Source: Pseudomonas sp. LD120
GTDB taxonomy: Bacteria; Pseudomonadota; Gammaproteobacteria; Pseudomonadales; Pseudomonadaceae
Direction of reading: 5' to 3'
DNA length: 64,000 bases
NCBI RefSeq assembly: GCF_009861525.1
Contig: NZ_WVHL01000006.1
Location: 62,001 to 126,000, forward strand
Part shown: one piece after another, positions 51,970 through 59,283 of the stretch
Layout: each line of letters begins with the position of its first letter
How positions within the stretch are numbered: position 1 is the stretch's first letter
Notes under the pieces: model-generated
Databases searched by the model: none
Told to the model about the DNA's origin: nothing
The model's input: the letters and a program-made list of their open reading frames with translations, nothing else
Position numbers and translations under genes: made by a program

Positions 51970-52022
51970 CACCCTCTCCTTGAATAAGGTCAGAAGGTGT
52001 CAACCTTATTCAGGACGGGACA

Positions 52023-52025
52023 CAT
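52023..52025. repeat. Target-site duplication CAT (right copy)
   Basis: Pairs with CAT at 50709-50711. Keeping only one copy restores the receptor codons GAT GAG across the join. Confidence 0.85.
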
Positions 52026-53302
52026 CCTCGATAAAAGCCGCCGAGTAATCGCCCTTCAAGGTCGAGCCATTGACCGGCGTGCCCTGGTAATCCACGGGCA
52101 CGGTGCCAAGGGTGCTGGTGTTGGTCAGTTCCTCACGCTTCCATTGCCCACCCAGCGTCAGGCGCTGGTCCACCAGCAGTTCGAAGGGCATGTTGAGGCT
52201 GCCTTCGACGATCTTCTCTTCGGAGTTGGCCTTACCCGCATCAAGGTCATTGCGGTACTTGTTCAGGTAGGCGTCGAGCTTGGAGGTGCCGAAACTCCAG
52301 TCGCCGCTGTGGGACAGGATGTAGCTGTCGCGGGTCAGGCGGCTGGGGCCGAAGGCGCCACCAATGGTTTCGTCCCAATCACCAAAGGTCTTCTTCGATG
52401 ACCAGGAATGCTCAACGCCATGCACCGCCTCGAAGGACAGGCTCTGCTCTTCGTTGATCTGCCAGTCCAGCAGGGCATTGACGCTCTGGTCCTTGGAGCC
52501 GCCGGCGCCGTCGTCGTACATGAAATCGCCTTGGGCATCGCGCCGTGCCTCGACCTCATCCGCTGCCCGCCGCGTGACGTTGGCGCCCAGGCGCAGGCCC
52601 AGGGACGTGGTCAACGGGCCCGCCGCGTTCACGCTGTACTGGGTGGTCTGGCCCCGGTCGGAGTCCTTGGGCACGGTGATGTGGGTGCTCGCCGAACCGG
52701 TCCAGGTTCGCGAGACCTTGCGGGTGATGATGTTGATCACCCCGCCCATGGCGTCCGAGCCGTAGAGCGACGACATCGGTCCACGGACGATCTCGATGCG
52801 CTCGATCATGTTCGGCGAAATCCAGTTCAGGTCCTGACGCGCCAGGTCACGACGATAACTCAGGTCGGCGGAGCTGCCGACCCGTTTGCCGTCCACCAGA
52901 ATCAGCGTGTACTTGTCGTCCAGGCCCCGCAGCTTGATCTTCGACTGCTCGCCCACCGGGCCGAAACCACCGGTCACTCCCGGCACTCGGCGCAGCAGGG
53001 TGTTGAGGTCGTAGACCGGCTGGCGCTCGATTTCCTCACGGGTAATGACGCTGACGCTGGCCGGAGCATCCTTGAGGTCAGTGGCGCCGCCGGTAGCGGT
53101 GACAAACGCAGTGTCCAGTTCCAACGGCGCCGGCTTGGTCTCTTCTGGCGTCGCGCCGGCCTGCGCCAGCGGTGGCAACAGGCCGACACCGGCGCTGAGC
53201 AGAAGCGAATGGAACAGGCAGGAGCTGACTTTCATGACAAACGATCCTTGTCGATTCAATGCACCTTGGTGGTGCATCAAGGGAGAGGGGATCGAAGTGT
53301 AA

Positions 53303-53317
53303 TGCTAATAAATATCA
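53303..53317. promoter_or_regulatory. Fur box upstream of the TonB receptor
   Basis: On the minus strand TGATATTTATTAGCA matches the core TGATAATNATTATCA at 12 of 14 informative positions. It lies 68 nt upstream of the receptor start, where iron repression is expected. Confidence 0.75.
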
Positions 53318-53436
53318 TTTATAAATAGGAATATTTCTCGACCTGCGCCTTTCGGTCCATGCCATGTGCAAACACGGCCCCGTAACCCCCCCCGTTCGCG
53401 AGCGGTTCCAGGGCCGATGCTGACAGCGCCGAAGGC

Positions 53437-54624
53437 TCAGCAGATGTCTTCGTAAGGCAGGCCCACATAGTTCTCGGCAATGTTCACCAGGCCCGCGTGG
53501 GAATTGAGGAAATACTCGCGATCGGCCTGCTGCATCTTGTGGTCCCAGGCGTCCTGGTGCTCGCCGAAATCGTGCAGCAGGTTGGTCATGAACCAGCTGA
53601 AACGCTCGCCCTTCCACACCCGACGCAAGGCCAGCTCGGAGTATTTTTCCAACAGATCGCTGCGCCCCTCGCGGTACACCTTGACCAGGATCCGGTACAG
53701 GTAACACACGTCGGAAGCCGCCAGGTTCAGGCCCTTGGCCCCGGTGGGCGGGACGATGTGCGCAGCGTCGCCGACCAGGAACAGCTTGCCGTACTGCATC
53801 GGCTCGACCACGTAGCTGCGCAGCGGCGCGATGCTTTTCTCCAGCGCCGGCCCGGTCACCAGATCCGCCGCCACCTGCGCCGGCAGACGGGCCTTGAGCT
53901 CGTTCCAGAAGCGCTCGTCGGACCAGTCCTCGACCTTGTCGCTCAGCGGCACTTGCAGGTAGTAGCGGCTGCGGGTCAGGGAGCGCTGGCTGCAGAGCAC
54001 AAAGCCGCGCTCATGCTGACCATAGATCAGCTCATGGTTGACCGGCGGGGTATCGGACAACAGCCCCAGCCAGCCGAAGGGGTACTCGCGCTCGTAGTGG
54101 GTCAGCACCTGCTCGGGAATGCTCTTGCGCGCTACGCCATGAAAACCGTCGCAACCGGCGATGTAGTCGCAATCGATGCGGTGCTGCTGGCCGTCCTTTT
54201 CATAGGTGAGGTAGGGCTGTGCGCCCTTCATATCGTGGGGCTGCACCTGGTCCGCCGAGTAGATGATCGGCGCCCCGCAGGCCGCGCGGGCCTCCATCAG
54301 GTCACGGGTGACTTCGGTCTGGCCGTAGACCATCACCGTCTTGCCACCGGTCAGGGCCTTGAGGTCGATGCGCACGCGCTTGCCGCCCATCAACAGTTCC
54401 ACGCCCTCGTGGACCAGGCCTTCGGCATCCATGCGCTGAGACACCCCGGCCTCGCGCAACATGTCCACGGTGCCCTGCTCGAGCACCCCGGCGCGGATGC
54501 GGCCGAGCACGTAATCCGGGGTCTGGCGCTCGACAATCACTGTGTCGATACCGGCCTTGTGCAGCAGTTGGCCCAGCAGAAGGCCGGAAGGTCCGGCGCC
54601 GATAATCGCAACCTGAGTTTTCAT
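53437..54624 (-). CDS. pobA: 4-hydroxybenzoate 3-monooxygenase
   Basis: 395 aa from ATG 54624. FAD motif 'VAIIGAGPSGLLLGQLLHKAGIDTVIVERQTPDYVLGRIRAGVLEQGT' at the N-terminus, 'CDGFHGVARKSIPE' near 158 and 'LFLVGDAAHIVPPTGAKGLNLAASD' near 280 (GD motif) identify p-hydroxybenzoate hydroxylase. It converts 4-hydroxybenzoate, NADPH and O2 to protocatechuate. A longer upstream open frame is not used: it crosses the divergent regulator. The divergent AraC gene likely regulates it, and the module downstream supplies 4-hydroxybenzoate. Confidence 0.97.
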   Translation of the reverse strand: MKTQVAIIGAGPSGLLLGQLLHKAGIDTVIVERQTPDYVLGRIRAGVLEQGTVDMLREAGVSQRMDAEGLVHEGVELLMGGKRVRIDLKALTGGKTVMVYGQTEVTRDLMEARAACGAPIIYSADQVQPHDMKGAQPYLTYEKDGQQHRIDCDYIAGCDGFHGVARKSIPEQVLTHYEREYPFGWLGLLSDTPPVNHELIYGQHERGFVLCSQRSLTRSRYYLQVPLSDKVEDWSDERFWNELKARLPAQVAADLVTGPALEKSIAPLRSYVVEPMQYGKLFLVGDAAHIVPPTGAKGLNLAASDVCYLYRILVKVYREGRSDLLEKYSELALRRVWKGERFSWFMTNLLHDFGEHQDAWDHKMQQADREYFLNSHAGLVNIAENYVGLPYEDIC

Positions 54625-54644
54625 TGTTGTCGTCTCATAAGGGC

Positions 54645-54676
54645 ATTCCAGTGACCCGGTGGGCACAAACTGGAAT
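54645..54676. promoter_or_regulatory. Candidate regulator site between pobA and pobR
   Basis: Inverted repeat ATTCCAGT (54645-54652) and ACTGGAAT (54669-54676) with centres 24 nt apart lies 20-50 nt upstream of the pobA start. A second pair, GCATTTTT (54699-54706) and AAAAATGC (54745-54752), is nearer pobR. Either could be the PobR operator. Confidence 0.4.
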
Positions 54677-54816
54677 TTATGGTTATTGTTGTACCCCTGC
54701 ATTTTTGCCGACAGAAACGCGGAAAAATGGTGATAAGCCACGCTAAAAATGCACTTTTGAAAACAGCGTTCGATTATCGAGCACTCTAGCCACCCCGTTT
54801 CGACAGGTCGCGTCCG

Positions 54817-55707
54817 ATGAAAGCCAGCCGCTCCAGCATCCCGGTGTTCAAGCTCTATGGGGAAAACCAGGCCTGGCCGACCCCAGACCTGCTGCACTGC
54901 GAATCCATCCCCAAGCGCAGCAGCCTGCACCATTGGGAGATCAAGCCGCACCGTCACGCCGACCTCTACCAACTGCTGTATGTGCAGCGCGGCCAGGCCC
55001 TGGTGGAAGTCGAGGGACGGCGCCAGGACGTGCGCGAAGCAGCGATCCAGGTAGTCCCGCCATTGATGGTTCACGGCTTTCAGTTCTCGGAAAACATCCA
55101 GGGTTACGTGCTGACCCTGGGCGCACCGCTGGTGGCCCAGCTGGAAGCGCAACTGGGGGCGCCCCTGGCTGTGCTCGCGTCTTCCGCCTGCTACCCGGTG
55201 GGCCGTGACCGCCACAGCCTCAACACCCTGTTCAAGGCGCTGATGAATGAATACGAAGGCAGCGCCGCCGCCCGCGACCTGCTACTGCATTCACTGGTCA
55301 ACGTGCTGGTGGTGTGGATCAGTCGCCGTGGCCAGCAGAACACCCCACCGAGCAATCGCGGCGAGCGCAATCAGCAACTGTTGGGGCATTTCATCAAGCT
55401 GGTGGAGCAGCACTATCAGCAACACCCCACGGTGGAGTCCCTGGCCCATCGCATCGGCCTGTCCAGCGTGCACCTCAACACCCTGTGCCGGGAACTGGCC
55501 GGGCAGAGCGCGCTGCAGATGCTCCACCAGCGCCTGATGCTGGAAGCCAAGCGCGGCCTGATCTACACCAACATCAGCATCAGCCAGCTGTCGGACAACC
55601 TGGGATTCAGCGACCCGACCTACTTCTCACGCTTCTTCAAGCGCCTCAGCGGCCAGTCGCCCAATGCCTTTCGCCAGAGCGCCGGGCAAGCCCCCGGCAG
55701 TCGCTGA
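54817..55707 (+). CDS. pobR: AraC-family regulator of pobA (PobR/PobC type)
   Basis: 296 aa. N-terminal cupin 'LHHWEIKPHRHADLYQLLYVQRGQALVEVEG' and C-terminal two-HTH 'TVESLAHRIGLSSVHLNTLCRELAGQSALQMLHQRLMLEAKRGLIYTNISISQLSDNLGFSDPTYFSRFFKRLSGQSPNAFR'. It is transcribed divergently from pobA over 192 nt, as for the AraC-type PobR/PobC activators that respond to 4-hydroxybenzoate. The alternative, unrelated IclR-type PobR, is excluded by sequence. Confidence 0.88.
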   Translation: MKASRSSIPVFKLYGENQAWPTPDLLHCESIPKRSSLHHWEIKPHRHADLYQLLYVQRGQALVEVEGRRQDVREAAIQVVPPLMVHGFQFSENIQGYVLTLGAPLVAQLEAQLGAPLAVLASSACYPVGRDRHSLNTLFKALMNEYEGSAAARDLLLHSLVNVLVVWISRRGQQNTPPSNRGERNQQLLGHFIKLVEQHYQQHPTVESLAHRIGLSSVHLNTLCRELAGQSALQMLHQRLMLEAKRGLIYTNISISQLSDNLGFSDPTYFSRFFKRLSGQSPNAFRQSAGQAPGSR

Positions 55708-55734
55708 GGCGACGCGAGTTTTGTACAGCTCGTC

Positions 55735-55823
55735 GATTTGTCTTAACAAATCTCGCCACACGCCGCCGACGGCGGTCGCCAACCTTGTCGCAGAAACCAT
55801 CTATCCAATTGATTTAAAACGAT
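55735..55823 (+). promoter_or_regulatory. Candidate upstream activator sites of the 55927 gene
   Basis: Two AT-rich palindromes: GATTTGT-CTTA-ACAAATC (55735-55752) and ATTGATTTAAAACGAT (55808-55823). The latter resembles the perfect palindrome before the other sigma54 promoter (59003-59020). They may be binding sites of the sigma54 activator encoded at 56938-58773; the distal one has more usual spacing. Confidence 0.45.
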
Positions 55824-55842
55824 AAATTAAAAATAAAAGGAT

Positions 55843-55857
55843 TGGCACGCTAGTTGA
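55843..55857 (+). promoter_or_regulatory. Sigma54 (-24/-12) promoter
   Basis: TGGCAC-GCTAG-TTGA, matching TGGCAC-N5-TTGC at all but the last base. 70 nt upstream of the 55927 gene. Nearly identical to the site at 59040. Confidence 0.75.
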
Positions 55858-55926
55858 GACGCTCTGCCGGCGCGTCAGGAGTCCTGCTCCTGCCAGCGCT
55901 CCCATAACAATAAGGCAGACCTTCTC

Positions 55927-56862
55927 ATGCATCAGACCTCCTCGCGCCTGCGCGTCCTTGCACTCACCTCCAGCCTGCTACTGACCGCCCACGCCCCCTG
56001 GCTCCAGGCCAGCGAAGGCGGCGTGTCCTCCTGGCCCATGGGCATCGAACTCTACGGCATGGGCATCCTGCCGCCGCCCGGCACCTACGCCCAGGTCTTC
56101 GTTGGCAACTACCTGGCCGACAGCCTGCGGGACGACGCGGGTCACCGCGCGGCCAGCATCGACTTGCGAGTCACCAGCGTGGTGCCACGTTTTGTCTGGG
56201 TCACCGAGCAACAGGTGCTGGGGGCCCAACTCGGTTTCCACGCCCTGCTGCCGCTGAACGACATGCGCCTGAACATTCAGAACGGCCCCCACGATCACAA
56301 GCGTGGCATCGGCGACGCCCATCTTGGCCCGGTGCTGGGCTTTCATCACAGCAACAAGTTCCACAGTGCCCTGGGGGTCGATTTCGTCCTGCCCAGCGGC
56401 GGCGAATACAACAAGGACGACCTGATCAACCTGGGCAACCACTACTACACCGTGCAAGCGGTGTATGCCATGACCTACACCGATCCGCAGGGCTTCAACG
56501 CCGATGTGCGTCTGATGCACGACTACAACTTCGAAAACCGCGCCACCCACTATCAGTCCGGACGCGAGCTGCATGCCGACTACAGCCTCGGCTGGGGGCT
56601 GGGCAATGGCTGGGTGATCGGCGTCGGCGGGCACGCTTATCAGCAGATCAGCGACGATAAGTGCAGCGTCGCCGATTGCGCCACCGCGCCCCAGGTGCAA
56701 GCCAGTGATGGTAATCGCGGACGCTCGTTCTCCATCGGCCCGGCGGTGCAATTTCGCAGCAAGAGCGGCTGGTCGCTGAGCGCCAAATGGCAGGACGAGT
56801 CGGCGGTGCGCAACCGCGCCGAGGGCCAGACCTACTGGCTGAAATTCACCACCGCGCTCTGA
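55927..56862 (+). CDS. Outer-membrane protein, phenol-degradation MetA (SphA) family
   Basis: 311 aa with an N-terminal signal (RLRVLALTSSLLLTAHAPWLQA). 'EGGVSSWPMGIELYGMGILPPPGTYAQVFVGNYLADSL' and 'FHSALGVDFVLPSGGEYNKDDLINLGNHYYTVQAVYAMTY' match the MetA-pathway_phenol_deg family, beta-barrel proteins common in aromatic gene clusters and often suggested to admit aromatic compounds. It ends 'YWLKFTTAL'. AACAATAA (55906-55913), a perfect Crc/Hfq-type motif, overlaps the ribosome site. Controlled by a sigma54 promoter. Confidence 0.88.
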   Translation: MHQTSSRLRVLALTSSLLLTAHAPWLQASEGGVSSWPMGIELYGMGILPPPGTYAQVFVGNYLADSLRDDAGHRAASIDLRVTSVVPRFVWVTEQQVLGAQLGFHALLPLNDMRLNIQNGPHDHKRGIGDAHLGPVLGFHHSNKFHSALGVDFVLPSGGEYNKDDLINLGNHYYTVQAVYAMTYTDPQGFNADVRLMHDYNFENRATHYQSGRELHADYSLGWGLGNGWVIGVGGHAYQQISDDKCSVADCATAPQVQASDGNRGRSFSIGPAVQFRSKSGWSLSAKWQDESAVRNRAEGQTYWLKFTTAL

Positions 56863-56903
56863 ATCCCCCCTGAATCAACACACTCTGAACCGCCGAACGC
56901 CGC

Positions 56904-56933
56904 GCCCTCTGCTGCCGAAACGCTGCAGAGGGC
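56904..56933. terminator. Hairpin between convergent genes
   Basis: GCCCTCTGC / GCAGAGGGC, 9 pairs, between the outer-membrane protein gene and the sigma54 activator gene. No clear T-run. Confidence 0.5.
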
Positions 56934-56937
56934 CGGT

Positions 56938-58773
56938 TCAACGGCCCTTGAGGCGATAGCTGACCTGGGCCCGGCTCATGCCGAGCATCTGCGCCGCCGC
57001 GGTGATGTTGCCCCCGGAGCGCTCCAGGGCCAGATGCACCAGGCGCAATTCGATCTCTTCCAGCGATGTGCTCAAAGCCGGCGCCCGCCCGGAGAGAAAC
57101 GCCTGCAGGCTGGCCAGCTCCGGCTCCTCGAGCGGCGCCTCAGCCGCCCTGGCCGCCGCTGAAGCTGGCGCAGGCTCACGCACCGTCGGTGGCGCCAGGC
57201 GCCCGTCGGCATTCAAGCCAATGGCAACTCCCGCCAGGGGCGTCCCCGCCTCACTCAGGTGCACCACATCGATGATTTCGCCGTCGCCGGCGGCAATCAC
57301 CCCCCGCTCGATGAGGTTCTGCAACTCGCGGATATTGCCGGGAAAGCGGTAGGTCAGCAGCGCATTCACCAACCGCGTGCTGCAACCCGCCAGTTGACGC
57401 CCGTGGCGCTGGCTGAAGCGGTGCAGGAAATAACTCATCAGCAGGGGAATGTCTTCGCGGCGCTCGCGCAGAGGCGGCAGATGAATGGGAAACACATTCA
57501 GGCGATAGAACAAATCCTCACGAAAGCGCCCGGCCTCCACTTCACGCCGCAGGTCGAGGTTAGTCGCCGCGATCACTCGCACATCCACCCGCAGCGGCTC
57601 GCTGCCCCCCACCCGCTCGATCTCGCCTTCCTGCAAGGCCCGCAGGATCTTGCTCTGGGCCGAAAGGCTGAGGGTGGCGATCTCATCGAGAAACAAGGTG
57701 CCGCCATGAGCCCGCTCGAAGCGCCCCGGGCGCGAACGGTCGGCGCCGGTAAAGGCCCCCCGCTCCACGCCGAACAGTTCGGCCTCCACCAGGTTTTCCG
57801 GCAGGGTCGCGCAGTTCAGCGCCACCAGGGGCTGCTGCCGACGGCTGCTGGCCTGATGCAGATGGCGCGCGAACAATTCCTTGCCCACCCCCGACTCTCC
57901 GGTCAGCAGCACCGTGGCCTGGGTCGGCGCCACCCGCTGCAACAACTGGCTGGCGGCCACAAAGGCCGCCGAGATGCCGACCAATTGCTGTTCGTCGGGC
58001 GATACCGGTAGCTCGGCGACCTGCGTCTGCATCCCCGAGGCATAGGCGCTGCGGCTGAGAAAATCCCCTGGGTCGAGGTACATCAGGTCGACATCGATGT
58101 CGTCCCACAGCTGCGCCGGCTTGCCAACAATCCGACAGGCCGACTGCCCCATCGAGCGGCATTCCAACTCGCGAAACACCACCAGCCGCCCCAGCAGCGA
58201 CGAGGCGTAGCCACTGGCATAACCGATCTCCATCCAGCACGCGGGCTCGCCGCCCAGGCCATAGGCGGCGATGTGCTCGTCGTCCTCCAATGAGTTATGC
58301 CAGAGAAATTCCGAATAGAAATGGCCGATGCTGGAGTCGATCTCGAAACGCACCACCTCGACATTGACCATGCCTTCGAGCATGTGCAGGCGCGGCCCAG
58401 CGCTGTAGAGGCTGGCGTGATCGCCGTCCGGCCACTGCTCGCTGACCTGGGCCGCGTCCCGGGCCCCGGCCTGCCAGCCGATGCGGGTGATCAGGCCACG
58501 GGCCTTGTCGAAGCCCAGGGCCTCGATCAACTCACGACGAATGGAGCCGAACGCCGACCCTTGCATCAGCATCATCCGTTGCCCGCACAACCAGATGCTG
58601 CCGTCCTGGGGCGCAAAGGCCACGGTCTCGGCCAATTGTTCAGCCGAGGGCAGGCCGCGGGCCTCGAACTGGCTGGTGCGATCGACGATCAAGCGCTTTT
58701 GCCGCCCCAGCATCTGCTTGAGGAAGTCTTCATCCGCAGGGCGGCCGGGCTGGCTGGAAGGAGAACGAGTCAT
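56938..58773 (-). CDS. Sigma54-dependent activator, XylR/DmpR type (PchR-like)
   Basis: 611 aa from ATG 58773. N-terminal aromatic-effector domain (Activator_N plus V4R, to about 215) with 'LGGEPACWMEIGYASGYASSLLG' and 'ELECRSMGQSACRIVG' Cys residues of the V4R metal site; AAA+ domain with Walker A 'LLTGESGVGKELFARHLH' near 288, 'RGAFTGADRSRPGRFE' sigma54-contact loop near 335 and Walker B 'GGTLFLDEIATL'; C-terminal Fis-type HTH 'GNITAAAQMLGMSRAQVSYRLKG'. It should sense a phenolic compound and turn on the two sigma54 promoters flanking it. Divergent from the pch-like operon. Confidence 0.92.
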   Translation of the reverse strand: MTRSPSSQPGRPADEDFLKQMLGRQKRLIVDRTSQFEARGLPSAEQLAETVAFAPQDGSIWLCGQRMMLMQGSAFGSIRRELIEALGFDKARGLITRIGWQAGARDAAQVSEQWPDGDHASLYSAGPRLHMLEGMVNVEVVRFEIDSSIGHFYSEFLWHNSLEDDEHIAAYGLGGEPACWMEIGYASGYASSLLGRLVVFRELECRSMGQSACRIVGKPAQLWDDIDVDLMYLDPGDFLSRSAYASGMQTQVAELPVSPDEQQLVGISAAFVAASQLLQRVAPTQATVLLTGESGVGKELFARHLHQASSRRQQPLVALNCATLPENLVEAELFGVERGAFTGADRSRPGRFERAHGGTLFLDEIATLSLSAQSKILRALQEGEIERVGGSEPLRVDVRVIAATNLDLRREVEAGRFREDLFYRLNVFPIHLPPLRERREDIPLLMSYFLHRFSQRHGRQLAGCSTRLVNALLTYRFPGNIRELQNLIERGVIAAGDGEIIDVVHLSEAGTPLAGVAIGLNADGRLAPPTVREPAPASAAARAAEAPLEEPELASLQAFLSGRAPALSTSLEEIELRLVHLALERSGGNITAAAQMLGMSRAQVSYRLKGR

Positions 58774-59002
58774 GGGCAATCAACGGGCAGCTCAGGGGCC
58801 TTGCAGTATGCCCCGGTGCTTTGCCGGGTCAATCACCGTCCCTCCTGGCCGCAGGCGAGGCGCAGATTCTGGCCGGTAACCGCACAGTTTCTGCAAGCGC
58901 CCCGGGAGTGCCGAGCTTTCGACGCCCTTGCGACTTCTCTGCATAAATTTCCGCAGTACGCCTTCCACGACGGGTCTCATGACAAACAAAAAACAACTAA
59001 CC

Positions 59003-59020
59003 TATTGTTTTAAAACAATA
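59003..59020 (+). promoter_or_regulatory. Perfect 18-bp palindrome, candidate activator site
   Basis: TATTGTTTTAAAACAATA, fully symmetrical, ends 20 nt before the -24 element of the operon promoter. A related sequence (55808-55823) occupies nearly the same place before the other sigma54 promoter. Closer to the promoter than usual enhancer sites. Confidence 0.5.
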
Positions 59021-59039
59021 TTTTTACAATAAGCGACCG

Positions 59040-59054
59040 TGGCACGATAGTTGT
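59040..59054 (+). promoter_or_regulatory. Sigma54 (-24/-12) promoter of the pch-like operon
   Basis: TGGCAC-GATAG-TTGT, sharing TGGCACG-TAGTTG with the site at 55843. It should drive the operon from 59284 to 63854 under control of the adjacent XylR-type activator. Confidence 0.75.
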
Positions 59055-59283
59055 TATGCACAGGCAGACACTCATCCATAACAAGACCACAGGTGACCTT
59101 GCCATGCTTTCTGCCTTCCTTGCGCCGCCCCTGCCCTGTCCCTCACTTCTGCACCACGGCCCACTCCGCAACGCAGCCCCCCACGGCTGAAGCGCCGCCG
59201 TAGCGGGCATCCCTCCCTACCCTCCCGAGCCATCGGCTTGATTGCCGACAGCCGAGCCATGGCCACCAACAAGAGAGCACCCC

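Larger units (their letters stand above)
50712..52022 (-). mobile_element. IS3-family insertion sequence, 1311 bp, apparently intact
   Basis: Terminal inverted repeats of 26 bp begin TGTC at both ends; the inner 20 bp, GTCCTGAAATAGGTTGACAC at the left and GTCCTGAATAAGGTTGACAC (reverse complement) at the right, match at 18 of 20. A 3-bp CAT duplication flanks it. It carries OrfA (51568-51969) and OrfB (50747-51544) in overlapping frames joined by an A6G slippery site. All three DDE motif residues are present. The near-perfect ends, clean duplication and restorable target suggest a recent insertion. Confidence 0.95.
49867..53235 (-). pseudogene. TonB-dependent receptor interrupted by an IS3 element
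   Basis: The 5' part (53235 down to 52026) encodes a signal peptide MKVSSCLFHSLLLSAGVGLLPPLAQA, a TonB box region 'LDTAFVTATG', and a plug domain with 'LILVDGKRVGSSADLSYRRDLARQDLNWIS' and 'GPMSSLYGSDAMGGVINIITRKV'. The 3' part (50711 to 49867) supplies the barrel and terminal 'AGATTYF'. The insertion falls between 'AAFIED' and 'ELFLLDN'; removing 50712-52022 and one CAT joins the frame exactly (684 aa from 53235; 699 aa if the longer frame to 53280 is used). The receptor family looks like catecholate-siderophore FepA/CirA types. A Fur box lies upstream. Inactive as it stands. Confidence 0.92.
58774..59283. other. Divergent control region of the catabolic operon, 510 nt
   Basis: Holds the palindrome at 59003-59020, the sigma54 promoter at 59040-59054 and a leader of about 220 nt before the aldehyde dehydrogenase. 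A 28-codon open frame (59104-59190) with AGGTGA 7 nt before its ATG lies in the leader. The first 200 nt hold nothing I can identify beyond the activator's own promoter region. Confidence 0.55.

Noticed and set aside
53437..55215. 592-codon form of PobA
   Set aside because: The extra N-terminal part runs antisense through the divergent pobR gene; standard PobA begins at 54624.
55720..55730. TGTACA near the end of pobR as a LitR site
   Set aside because: Single copy without a partner half-site and close to unrelated sigma54 elements; likely chance.
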